Shown here: one piece after another, positions 48,793 to 57,357 of the stretch | How the letters are laid out: each line of letters begins with the position of its first letter | How positions within the stretch are numbered: the stretch's first letter is position 1 | Assembly (NCBI GenBank): GCA_963377175.1 | Contig: CAUJNA010000458.1 | Coordinates: 486,533-550,532 of the forward strand | DNA: 64,000 bases | Direction: 5' to 3' | Origin: Effrenium voratum | Lineage: Eukaryota; Sar; Dinophyceae; Suessiales; Symbiodiniaceae | Translations under genes and position numbers: made by a program | Notes under the pieces: model-generated | Told to the model about the DNA's origin: nothing | Database searches by the model: none | Seen by the model: the letters and a program-made list of their open reading frames with translations, nothing else

Positions 48793-48908
48793 TGGGCTAA
48801 AGCGTTAACCGTAGGTGGTCGCTTGTCTTGACTCTTAATAAGTATCCACTTGGGCCACCATTTTGGCTCAAGTGGACCTTTTGATCTTTTGTCTTGTGAT
48901 TTGAAATC
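48793..48908 (+). repeat. Split direct repeat A1
   Basis: 116 bp, identical to A2. Begins TGGGCTAAAGCG and ends TTTGAAATC, 24 bp before the ORF1 ATG. It contains the hairpin TCCACTTGGGCC / GGCTCAAGTGGA and the spliced-leader relic. Confidence 0.9.
48858..48872 (+). other. Dinoflagellate spliced-leader relic in A1
   Basis: CCATTTTGGCTCAAG equals the 3' 15 nt of the known dinoflagellate spliced leader. It is followed by TGGACC, not a GT donor, so it is a joined leader in a retroposed mRNA, not an SL-RNA gene. Confidence 0.8.
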
Positions 48909-48932
48909 TTTCTTTCCCCTACTCTCAAAGCC

Positions 48933-50825
48933 ATGTACGCCCCCGCCTACGCTGGTGCCGCGGTAGCAGAGGCCAAGGCTAAGGCAAAGGCCTCCATGGC
49001 AAAGTACCTGGCGAGCCTCGTGAAGAGGGAGGAAGAAGGATGGACCGTTTTGGCTGCTGAGGTCCCTCAGGCACCTGACGAGCGTTTCTTCTCCAGCGCA
49101 GATGAGCTGGAGCAGGCCCCCCTTATCCCGGCCAAGCGCAAGGCAGAGGATGAGCCGATGGAAGATGCAGCCCCTGGGGTGGCGCAGGTGCCGAAGGCCC
49201 TGACACGCCCCCCAGGGGCGTTCCTGGAGCTCCTGAACCCGCCGGAGGAGGACGTGCCCATGGAGGAGCTCCTGGCGAAGGACGAGAAGGAGCTGCCGAT
49301 GCCCAGGTCCCCCTCGGCTGCAGCCCGCTTGGAGGAGGCCCGCCTGGATGCCCGGGCAGACGCCAAGTGGCAGAGGCGCCGGGAGCTGATGGCGAAGGTC
49401 AAGGAGCAGGCGTCCTCGGAGGAGGATGAGAACCCCGCAGCCCCCCCGCCGGGGGGGAGCGTGTTCACCAAGGCCCTCAAGGTCTCGGAGGGCCTCTACC
49501 AGTTCAGCGACGACCAGATGGCGGGCGACTTCCCTTGCTTCGATGCGACCACGGCCACTAGGCTCCGCCGACTGCAGGCCAAGGACGTCCAGCGGCTCCT
49601 GCGAGGCTTTGAGGGCCCCCAACTCAAGCGGGGGGGCCTGGAGCGCGTTGTGGAGGCCTTCTACATCGCCAAGATGAAGTACGAGCATGAGGCCCGGCTC
49701 AGCACCCCGGGACAGCAGGTTGGCAAGCGCGCTGGCTTGGGGTACGGGGGCCTGGAGAACCGCCCCCTGGGCAAGGTGCCCACATCCTGGATCTGCCCCT
49801 GCTGCACCATGCCCTGGGTGAAGAAGGGCGCCACGAAGTGCATGGGGTGCGGCAAGAAGACGGAGCCCATTGACACGGCGACCAACTCGGCCACCCTGGA
49901 GATGGCGGGCACGCATTGGCAGTTGACGGTGGATGACCAGGGCAATGCGGTCTGGACGGCGGCCCGGTCCGCGGGTGCCGAAGGCCCTGACACGGACCGG
50001 GCCCGCGACCTCAAGCTCAGTGCCTCGGTGGACGTCAGCGAGCTGGCCACCGACCCGATGGCCTGCGAGAACCCGGACCAGGCCAGCTTCTCGGACTTCG
50101 TCCCCTCCTCGGTCCGGGCGGTGATCAGGAACTGCCCCATGGAGCTGGACGAGGAGTTTCTGACGGCCCCACCGGGGGAGAGGCCCCCATTGCCAGGCGA
50201 CAAGGAAGAGGGCCAGGAATGCAGAGCCTTCCACCCGTCTGCGGTGAAGGCCTTCAAGATTCAGACCCGGCTCAACGCCACCACCATCGCCCAGGAGGAG
50301 GCCAAGAAGGCGGACCAGGTGGAAGCGGTGGAGCGCTCCGCGGCGGTCCTCCACGAACTTCAAGGGGGGGCCATTGACGGAGGAGGTGATGGAGGCCTGC
50401 TCCTGAAGAACCTGGACTTGGACCTCTTCCGTGAGAAGCTGCTGGACAAGCTGGGTGCGGACTGGGGGAGACCCACACCGGAGCTCCTCCAGGCCCAGAC
50501 CACTGCGGAGGAGGCGAAAGCGAAACACCAAGCCAGACAGGCGAAGGGCTCCCTCGAAACCAGAATGCTCGAGCCCATCGCGCCTCCCTTCAGTGCGTGG
50601 CCTAGTGAGGTCCGGGTCGCCATTGAGACTGGGGTCTTCGAGCCGACAACGGCATGGAGGGACTTCAGTATGGACGACCTCACATCCCTCACGGACTCCT
50701 ACCTTGAGGCCAAGGCGGTCATCTCGCTGGGTAGGAATCCCTTCCCGGCGGCCCTCCTGTCAGATCTGCCGGACCTGACAGGGATCCCCATGCCAAAGGC
50801 GGCGCCCAGGTGCCGAGGGCCCTGA
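48933..50825 (+). CDS. ORF1: zinc-ribbon protein of unknown function (630 codons)
   Basis: First ATG after A1. The N-terminal ~60 residues are Ala/Lys-rich and helical. An acidic/Pro-rich part follows, then a charged helical region (about 140-180). A compact four-cysteine ribbon sits at 286-306 (W286, C288/C291, C303/C306; SWICPCCTMPW...CMGCGKK), resembling RanBP2-type or zinc-ribbon fingers. The C-terminal third is again helical and charged. Two in-frame copies of the hairpin motif are translated as QVPKAL and GAEGPD. The frame ends exactly in a third copy (RCRGP and TGA). I recognise no family; a Gag-like or nucleic-acid-binding role is a guess from position and the finger. The open minus-strand frame over the same bases is a shadow. 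Confidence 0.65.
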   Translation: MYAPAYAGAAVAEAKAKAKASMAKYLASLVKREEEGWTVLAAEVPQAPDERFFSSADELEQAPLIPAKRKAEDEPMEDAAPGVAQVPKALTRPPGAFLELLNPPEEDVPMEELLAKDEKELPMPRSPSAAARLEEARLDARADAKWQRRRELMAKVKEQASSEEDENPAAPPPGGSVFTKALKVSEGLYQFSDDQMAGDFPCFDATTATRLRRLQAKDVQRLLRGFEGPQLKRGGLERVVEAFYIAKMKYEHEARLSTPGQQVGKRAGLGYGGLENRPLGKVPTSWICPCCTMPWVKKGATKCMGCGKKTEPIDTATNSATLEMAGTHWQLTVDDQGNAVWTAARSAGAEGPDTDRARDLKLSASVDVSELATDPMACENPDQASFSDFVPSSVRAVIRNCPMELDEEFLTAPPGERPPLPGDKEEGQECRAFHPSAVKAFKIQTRLNATTIAQEEAKKADQVEAVERSAAVLHELQGGAIDGGGDGGLLLKNLDLDLFREKLLDKLGADWGRPTPELLQAQTTAEEAKAKHQARQAKGSLETRMLEPIAPPFSAWPSEVRVAIETGVFEPTTAWRDFSMDDLTSLTDSYLEAKAVISLGRNPFPAALLSDLPDLTGIPMPKAAPRCRGP

Positions 50826-50862
50826 CAGGCCGCCCACCATCCCCCCAGCCTCGGGCTCTGGC

Positions 50863-52452
50863 GTGACGAGCTCAGGTGCCGAGGGCCCTGACAAGCCGTC
50901 CGCCACCCCGGTGGGCCTGGACACCAAGGACCCGGAGGTGCAGCTCTCGGTCCTGCGCTGGATGATGAGCAAACGGGTCGGAGAGGTCCGTATCTTTGCG
51001 GGCCGCTGGGTCCGACGACCGGGCCCGGTACACGTCCCGGATTGGGCGAAAAACCTCACCAAGGTGAATCCGGAGGCGTTGGAGAAGGGTACGCATCCCA
51101 GGAACCACCAGGTGGGTGGACTCCCCTGGGCCAGGTACTCCGTTGATGAGTTGCACCAGCAGGCGAAGGCGGGGGACCGACCCTACCCTGGGGACCTGCG
51201 ATCCATCTTTTGGGCTGCCCCCCACGATCCGGATGAGGACTTCCACTGGACGCGCCAGATCTCGTCCTGGACACTCCCAGGCCTACTGGGGATGTTCGGG
51301 CACAGCTACACCCTGCGCCAGCTCTGGGGAGTCTGGGAGTCTCTGCCACTGCTGCAGGGCCCTAGGCAGCGGGGCCCGAAAAACAAGGCCCAGAATCAGA
51401 CCCGCCTGGAGGGCTGGGAGACCCTGAAGGAGGACGCGCGGTGCTTCCTGAAGGAGGAGGGCCTTCCGTTTCCGCAGACAGGACCGGAGTGGCGATTGGT
51501 CTACCGGGCCATGGGCAAGGTCCTCGCGGCCCGGGCCTTCCTCACGGACACCCCGGCGGAGGTGATGCAGCTCCCGGTCCAGGACGTGGCGGACTCCAAG
51601 GAGCAGATGATCCTGCGGGCGGTATGCGACGAGCGCATCTCGGTCCCGGTGGAGAGCCTCCAGCAGTTCCCAGAGGTGTACAAGGCCCTCATGGACCGCA
51701 TTGGAGGCCCGGGGGCCCTGGCGGAGGTGAAGGTCAACTGGCGCTGCAACACGAAGCAGTGGTGGGTCGGCGCAGTCCCCGACTCAGTGGCCCCCTCCAT
51801 CTACCGCAAGCTCGGCTACACCAACGACATGATCAAGCTGATGGGCCTGGACCCCTCCGCCCCTGGGTGCCGGACAGGTGCCGATGGCCCTGACATCCGC
51901 CCCAGGGGAGGCGAGGGCGATGAGGGGATCGTTTACCCCCCCATCACGGCGGACAACGTCCACGGCGTGGTGGGTAAGGACTACCGGAAGAAGAACTATC
52001 CGGTGGAGATGAAGCATGTCTTCTGGGCGCACATGGAGTGTGGCCTGGTCCTGAGCTCCGTCACCCCGTGGGAACTCATCCCGAAGACAAAAGGGGAGAC
52101 CCGGGGGGGCTACATGTGCAAGTATTGTAAGGGGTACTGGCGTGCCGGGGGAGGGGGCACCCGCCTCCTCCAGATCCGGGCCGGCAAGGCCATCTTGCAG
52201 CTGGTGTTGGACGAGCCGCCGGAGGGCCTCTACAACCGCTGGGTGAAGGAGCGGCTGGAGTACTACCGCCGGGTGGAGCCCTCGGCCCCGTTGCGGGACG
52301 TCTCCATCGTGGACCAGAAGGTGCCCAGGTTCAGATTCAGCCAGACCACCCAGACAGGCCACGTCTCCAATGCCATCTGGGAGCTGATTCTGCGGAATCC
52401 GGAGGCTGCTGCGCTCAAGCGCATCGATGACATCGCGAAGGGGGCCGCGTGA
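50863..52452 (+). CDS. ORF2: unknown protein with C-terminal CxxC ribbon (529 codons, start not defined)
   Basis: The frame is open from within the hairpin copy that ends ORF1, so it may be a continuation of ORF1 after a frame change or intron; there is no good ATG near the beginning (first plausible is about 50963). The body has tryptophan- and proline-rich motifs (SIFWAAPHDPDEDFHW) and a helical middle. A possible zinc ribbon is formed by Cys393 and the pair C419/C422 (GYMCKYCKGYW). One hairpin copy is read through as GADGPD near residue 338. No family recognised. Confidence 0.55.
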   Translation: MTSSGAEGPDKPSATPVGLDTKDPEVQLSVLRWMMSKRVGEVRIFAGRWVRRPGPVHVPDWAKNLTKVNPEALEKGTHPRNHQVGGLPWARYSVDELHQQAKAGDRPYPGDLRSIFWAAPHDPDEDFHWTRQISSWTLPGLLGMFGHSYTLRQLWGVWESLPLLQGPRQRGPKNKAQNQTRLEGWETLKEDARCFLKEEGLPFPQTGPEWRLVYRAMGKVLAARAFLTDTPAEVMQLPVQDVADSKEQMILRAVCDERISVPVESLQQFPEVYKALMDRIGGPGALAEVKVNWRCNTKQWWVGAVPDSVAPSIYRKLGYTNDMIKLMGLDPSAPGCRTGADGPDIRPRGGEGDEGIVYPPITADNVHGVVGKDYRKKNYPVEMKHVFWAHMECGLVLSSVTPWELIPKTKGETRGGYMCKYCKGYWRAGGGGTRLLQIRAGKAILQLVLDEPPEGLYNRWVKERLEYYRRVEPSAPLRDVSIVDQKVPRFRFSQTTQTGHVSNAIWELILRNPEAAALKRIDDIAKGAA

Positions 52453-52807
52453 TGATGCGGGACAACGCCATCTTCCGGCACACCATCCAGGACCGCGGCC
52501 ATCCGGAACGGATGCGCAGCGCACCCCGGGGGGGGGACAGCTGCCGAAGGCGCTGATATCCCCCCCCAGGGAACAGCGCAGGCCCAGACTTGCACCAGGC
52601 GAGGAAAATTGGCGCGGCTTGGGCTGATCCGGGGTGCGCCTTGGTTCCCCTCTCTTGTTTGGTTTTCCCTTTTCGGGGCGGCTCCCTGGGTCCCCCTTTT
52701 TCCCCCGTTTCCTCCGTTTCGGGGTTGACTTTCCGGGGTTTTGGGGGGCCCCCTGTTGTTTGGTTGGGGTTTGCACCTAGGGACTAGGCCCCCGGCTCGA
52801 GTGGATC
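52453..52807. other. Spacer between ORF2 and the recombinase gene
   Basis: GC- then T/G-rich spacer with one degenerate hairpin copy (52538-52558). No coding signal. Confidence 0.5.
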
Positions 52808-54986
52808 ATGATGATGTGGAGGCCCCGCCTCCCTTCCCCGTTTGGGACGACCTTCCTAGGGGCGCCAACCGCGCTCCAGTTGATTTTGCATGACCTTGGA
52901 TTTGCACCAGTGCAGTCGGACGGGGAAATCCTCGTGGCGTGCTGCCTGGAATGGGTCAAAAAGGACAAGGTCGCCAACCCGGATGCGGTGGTCTTTGACC
53001 CGCGGCCGTGGACACGGATCGTGGGGCTGGCACCTGACGGCAACCACGTCCTGGTGGCCTCGGACACCTACAACTTGATCCTCGCGAGGATACTCGGCTC
53101 CCAACCACAACCGCTGGAGGAGGCGGATTTGGAGCTCGCTACTAAGACCCTGCAACAACTTCTGTTTCGTGCGGCAGGCGCCAGGCAATCGCACACCTAT
53201 TCTCCACTGGAAATGGAACAGGCCATCCGGGACCGCGAAGAGTGGATCCTTTCCGGATCGATTGAGGCCCCGGATGTCCTGGCAGTGGCCAACAAGTGGC
53301 GGCATTGGAAACCAGGGAAGATCAAAACCCAATTGCCGACATCTCAGAGAGCGTTGGAACAACACTTGAGGGCCAGGTGGTTGGAACGCCTCCTGGGATA
53401 CTTCATCCCCTTCCGGCACCAGATCCCCTACATGCACCAGGTGATGGGGGCCAGGGAGCTGGAGGAGTTTGGCCACCTCTTTGGTGATGCCCGGTTCCGT
53501 ACCATCCGGGCACACTGCTTGGCCTATGAGGGCATGCGCAAGATCGGCTTCCAGAACCTCCCCTGGACGGCCGGCGACGTCCGGCACCTCATGAACCAGG
53601 CGGTCACGTTGGAGGTCACCCCGGCGAAGCTCCAGAAGTGGTGGGGCACTTTAAAGTGGCTCTCCATTAAACTCGGCATGCTCAACGTTGACGAACACAA
53701 ACAACTCCTGGAGAAGCGGAAAGCCATCCAGGAGACGCTGGTGGACACCCAGGTCAAGCCACAGCGCAAGGCGGTGGTTCCGACCCGGGCAATTGTTTGG
53801 GCCCTGGAACAAGGGGCAGAAGGGCCCGCCGGAGAACCGGGTCCCGAACCTGACCAAAGCAGTGGACAGGTACATCATGGCGATGGCCAGGTTCAACCTG
53901 GCCTGCAGTGCGCGCTTCAACGACGTGCAGCACACCTCGCCGCAGACGGTCAAGTCCACGAGCAACACCCTGGAGCTGCTGGCCTGGCAAACGAAGACCA
54001 CGTCGGCAGTGGCCATCAAACGGAACCCGGTCCCGCTCATCGCCCCATTGTTCTCCTTCTCGGGGGCCAGATGGTGGATCCCCTTGGAGCGGTGGTGGAA
54101 GAGATTCAGGGCCTCGGAGGAGTTCCGCGAGATGGACTACCTGATCCCCACGATCAACAAGGACAGGACGGGCTTCATCCCCCGCCCAGGAACCCCAGAC
54201 AGGTCCCTGAGGTGGCTCAAAGACGCCTTGGGGAAGCAGGGCGCGCCAGTCAAGGACGTGGCTGAACTCTCATGGTACTCCTTCCGGGTCTTCATGCCGG
54301 ATTTGGCATTCCAGGCGCACATACCGAGGGACCAGCGCCAGTACCTGGGAAACTGGTTCAAGGAGTCCACGGCGGATGTCTACACCCGGGAGAAGCGACA
54401 CGTGGTGTGCTCCATCTGGGACCAGGTCCTCCAGAAGCTCCCGTCCATGCAACTCGAGGCAGGAAGGGCGGTCCGAGTCGACCTCGGACATGAGGACTGG
54501 GAGGACAAGGTGGAGTGCCCGGCCTCACCGAAGGCCTTGTTCAAGGAAGTCCCGGACACACCGCCCTCGAATGCCAGCTGGGATGTGATCCCCGCCAACA
54601 AGCCGGCCATCACCAAGATGGCTGCGGATGAGGTGCCCCCGCCTCGGGGTCCACTGACGGTGGTAGCCACCACGGCCCGAAAGGGTCCCACCAAAGCTTA
54701 CAGCATGCACCTACTGGACACAGATGGAGTCACAGTGGGGTGCGGCTGGAGGCCGGGACCGCTCAAGATTTCGGAGCTGGCGGAGCAGGACTTCCATGCT
54801 GAGCCGGAGGTGTACCTGGGATGCACCAGATGTTTCCGGCATTTCACCTTCCCGAACACGTGGATGGCCGTGGAGCCCTACGCAGCACAGGACTCCGAGG
54901 CCTCCATCTCCCTCTCCTCGGACACCGACGAGAGCGTGGACACTCAGTCGGACAAGGAGGCGGTCGTCCTCCCGGAAATTGAGTGA
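52808..54986 (+). CDS. Tyrosine recombinase (YR), with one frame change near 53800-53850
   Basis: The N-terminal part runs from ATG at 52808 in frame 2 (through TRAIVWALEQ), then continues in frame 3 (from about NLTKAVDRYIMAMARF) to TGA at 54986. The catalytic part has the YR order: Arg in CSARFNDVQH (53913-53915), YSFR with the second Arg at 54285-54287 (the usual His of HxxR is Tyr), Trp in LGNW (54354-54356), and the nucleophile Tyr in ADVYTR (54381-54383). The N-terminal ~330 residues contain a helical core-binding-like segment. After the YR domain is a tail with paired cysteines (GCGW, CTRCFRHF) and an acidic end. The frame change may be a real mutation, a small intron or a programmed shift; a GGGCAGAAGGGCCC sequence there resembles the hairpin motif. 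Confidence 0.75.
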
Positions 54987-54994
54987 GGGGTGGA

Positions 54995-55375
54995 TAGCGC
55001 AGGTGCCGAGGGCCCTGACACGCTTCCCCCCATGCCTCAAGGCAAGGAGGCAGGGGGAGAGGGCGCAGGTGCCGAGGGCCCTGATACGCCCTCCCCGGCA
55101 CCCCCCCAGGGGCCCAGCCCCGCGGCCAGCGGGGAGCGCAGGTGCCGAAGGCCCTGACACGCAACCCCGAAGGGGCCTGGAGGGGGGAGACACAGGTGCC
55201 GAGGGCCCTGAGATGTTCTCACCCCTATCCCAGGGGGCCAGTGCCCCGGGAACCAGGGGACACAGGTGCCGAGGGCCCTGAGATGTCCCCGGGCATCCCA
55301 GGCGGCGGATTGACGGGGTCCGCACCGGGTGGACCGCAGCCGGACCGCTGGACGCACAGGTGCCGAGGGCCCTGA
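54995..55375 (+). repeat. Array of six copies of the 19-nt hairpin motif
   Basis: CAGGTGCCGAGGGCCCTGA at 55000, 55066, 55139 (GAA loop), 55193, 55263 and 55357, separated by 35-75 bp of C/G-rich spacer. Lies between the YR stop and B1. Confidence 0.9.
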
Positions 55376-55476
55376 AATGCGACAGCGGGACCACACGGCA
55401 TACGTGGAGGGAGGACCTCCCCAACGACCAGCTCGTCCGTTGGTATTGGCAGCTGATGCGATCCGTCCGTTGGGGA

Positions 55477-55632
55477 TGGCATCAATTCTACTCCCATCAG
55501 CTGCTGAGGGGAGCTGCCCAGTGGAGCTGGGCAATCCTCCCATTTTGGCACTAATCCTTATGCGGCGTAAAGGATGCACCGTTTCGCGATTAAGGTACCA
55601 GTAGCACCAATGTGGTGCTTTGAAGAGTCTGG
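55477..55632 (+). repeat. Split direct repeat B1
   Basis: 156 bp, identical to B2. Contains TGCCCAG/CTGGGCA, ATCCTTA/TAAAGGAT and AGCACCA/TGGTGCT hairpins. Ends in the TGG shared with the start of A2. Confidence 0.9.
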
Positions 55633-55745
55633 GCTAAAGCGTTAACCGTAGGTGGTCGCTTGTCTTGACTCTTAATAAGTATCCACTTGGGCCACCATTT
55701 TGGCTCAAGTGGACCTTTTGATCTTTTGTCTTGTGATTTGAAATC
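55630..55745 (+). repeat. Split direct repeat A2
   Basis: 116 bp, identical to A1, joined to B1 through the overlapping TGG. Ends 15 bp before the ATG of the Gag-like gene. Confidence 0.9.
55695..55709 (+). other. Dinoflagellate spliced-leader relic in A2
   Basis: Same 15-nt match as in A1, about 50 bp upstream of the Gag-like ATG. It suggests that the right module has its own trans-spliced transcript. Confidence 0.8.
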
Positions 55746-55760
55746 CCGCCCACCCACACC

Positions 55761-57018
55761 ATGGCGGTGACACCAGATGAGTTGGTGGCACCACCACAGG
55801 AAGTTCCTGGAGTGTACACGGACGCAGTGGCTAAGCTCCACAAGACCGCCAGGAACCTCATGGTCCTCAAGGGCATCCCGTGGTTCATCCAAGCGACACT
55901 GTCGGATGAGGGCTTTGTCTCGATGGAGGACCTCGCGACCCGGTGGGACTCGCCCGACCGTGCAAGGGAGACGGCGCCGGGGGAGTTGGGCTTCGCCCCC
56001 AACAACCACCACTACACGGATGTGACCTCCCGGCTGATCGCGGCCCGCATGTTCCAGGTGGTTCACGCGGCTCAACGATCCATGGGAGTTGGGGCGCATG
56101 CAACAGCGGGACCCGGGCCACACACGCCCGGGGACACCGCCCCGAATTTCTCGGGAGGAGAAGACCAAGCTCACCAAACCCAAGCTGGCCCTTCAAGGAA
56201 GCGACCAGCTGGTGAAGCGCCAGTTCAAGCTCTGCGCAGGAGGCGAGATCGGTTTCATCCCCATGAAATACCTGGTAAGCGCACTCCCGGAGCCAGGAGA
56301 ACGGCCATGGAAGACCACTAAGAAGAGCACGGTTGATGGCTGGGACCGGGAGGATGAGGTGGAAGAGCGGGGCGAGCCCAAAACTCGCCACCAGCTCGAG
56401 AGGATGCACGCGGTGTTCCGCAACACCCTCCTCATGTGCGTCCTCTCGTTCCCGCAGTTCGGCCAGTTCGACATCACCCGGGAGGACTTGGAGAGCTGGT
56501 ACGAGTGGTTCTATGGTGAGGACATCGGGGGCCGTTTTCCCCCGCCAGAGGACCACGTCCTGGCAATTGCCGAACGCAACGCATGGCGAAAGATTCACGA
56601 GAAGATGCATGAGGGCAACACCCTCAAGGCGGCCATGCTGTCGGTCAGGCAGGACACATTGTTCTGGACACGTGAGGTCTATGAGAAGATCAAGACCTTT
56701 TCCAGGGGCCGCCCATCAACCAGGACATCCATGGACTACGCACCACCTCAGAAGGGCAAGAACAAGTCCAAGGGCAAGGGGAAGTCCAAGGGCAAGCCTG
56801 GGAACAAAGGGAAGGGTAAGCCCCCCCACCTGAACAATCAGGCGTCCCGGGGCGGTAACAAGCAGGCAGCCACCGACCCGAAAGGGAACCAGTTCTGTAA
56901 CAACTGGATGCGCGGGCGCTGCCCGGGCAACTGCGGCCGCACCCACAAGTGCAACCTCATCCTGGCAATGGGCCGCATCTGCCTGGGGGACCACCTCCCG
57001 CAGGACTGCCCGGGTTGA
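55761..57018 (+). CDS. Gag-like protein with a CCCH finger; one frame change near 56085
   Basis: ATG at 55761, 15 bp after A2. Frame 3 runs to about 56085 (VVHAAQRSMG), then frame 1 continues (LGRMQQRDPGH) to TGA at 57018. The two halves read as one protein if one base is lost or gained there. The middle is helical (FDITREDLESWYEWFYGEDI). A Lys/Gly-rich basic stretch (KGKNKSKGKGKSKGKPG) precedes a CX7CX3CX3H finger: Cys at 56895, 56920, 56932 and His at 56944 (FCNNWMRGRCPGNCGRTH). Basic tail plus finger at the C terminus suits a nucleocapsid role, by inference. Confidence 0.65.
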
Positions 57019-57052
57019 CTAGGGGCGCTGACCCCTACCCCCCGGGAGGCCT

Positions 57053-57357
57053 CAGGTGCCGAGGGCCCTGATAAGGCCCGGGGGGGCGAGAAGGGGCGCA
57101 AACGCCCCAAGCAGGCACAGAAGCCCCCTCCTGCAGGTGCCGAGGGCCCTGACACAGGGGGGGGACAGGCCAGGTGGCGGCCATCCTCGGCGGAACAAGG
57201 ATGGGGACGGCAGAACCAGCGTGCACAACGCCCTCGCCGTGATCAGAACAGCCACACAACCGGCACAACGGCGGCGCCTCAGTCCCGAGCCACAGGTGCC
57301 GAGGGCCCTGATATGGCGGGGACGGGACGGTTCCCCGCAGGTGCCGAGGGCCCTGAC
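57053..57357 (+). repeat. Four copies of the 19-nt hairpin motif
   Basis: Copies start at 57053, 57134, 57293 and 57338, between the Gag-like stop and the methyltransferase-like region. The fourth is within an open frame and reads GAEGPD. Confidence 0.9.

Noticed and set aside
48858..48872. Spliced-leader RNA gene
   Set aside because: The match is followed by TGGACC, not GT, and the 5' seven bases of the leader are absent, so it is a relic of a joined leader.
48630..50531. 633-codon open frame on the minus strand
   Set aside because: It is antisense to ORF1. Its composition is Leu/Arg/Gly-rich as expected of the shadow of a GC-rich gene. The plus frame starts right after A1 and has a zinc ribbon.
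51784..52776. 330-codon minus-strand frame over ORF2
   Set aside because: Shadow frame of GC-rich coding sequence; no domain.
54995..55375. Regularly spaced short repeats resembling a CRISPR array
   Set aside because: Spacers vary in length, the motif also lies inside open frames and elsewhere in the element, there are no cas genes, and the DNA is eukaryotic.
55483..55620. CCATTTTGGC in the B repeats as a second spliced-leader relic
   Set aside because: Only 10 nt match and the next bases (ACTAA) depart from the leader.
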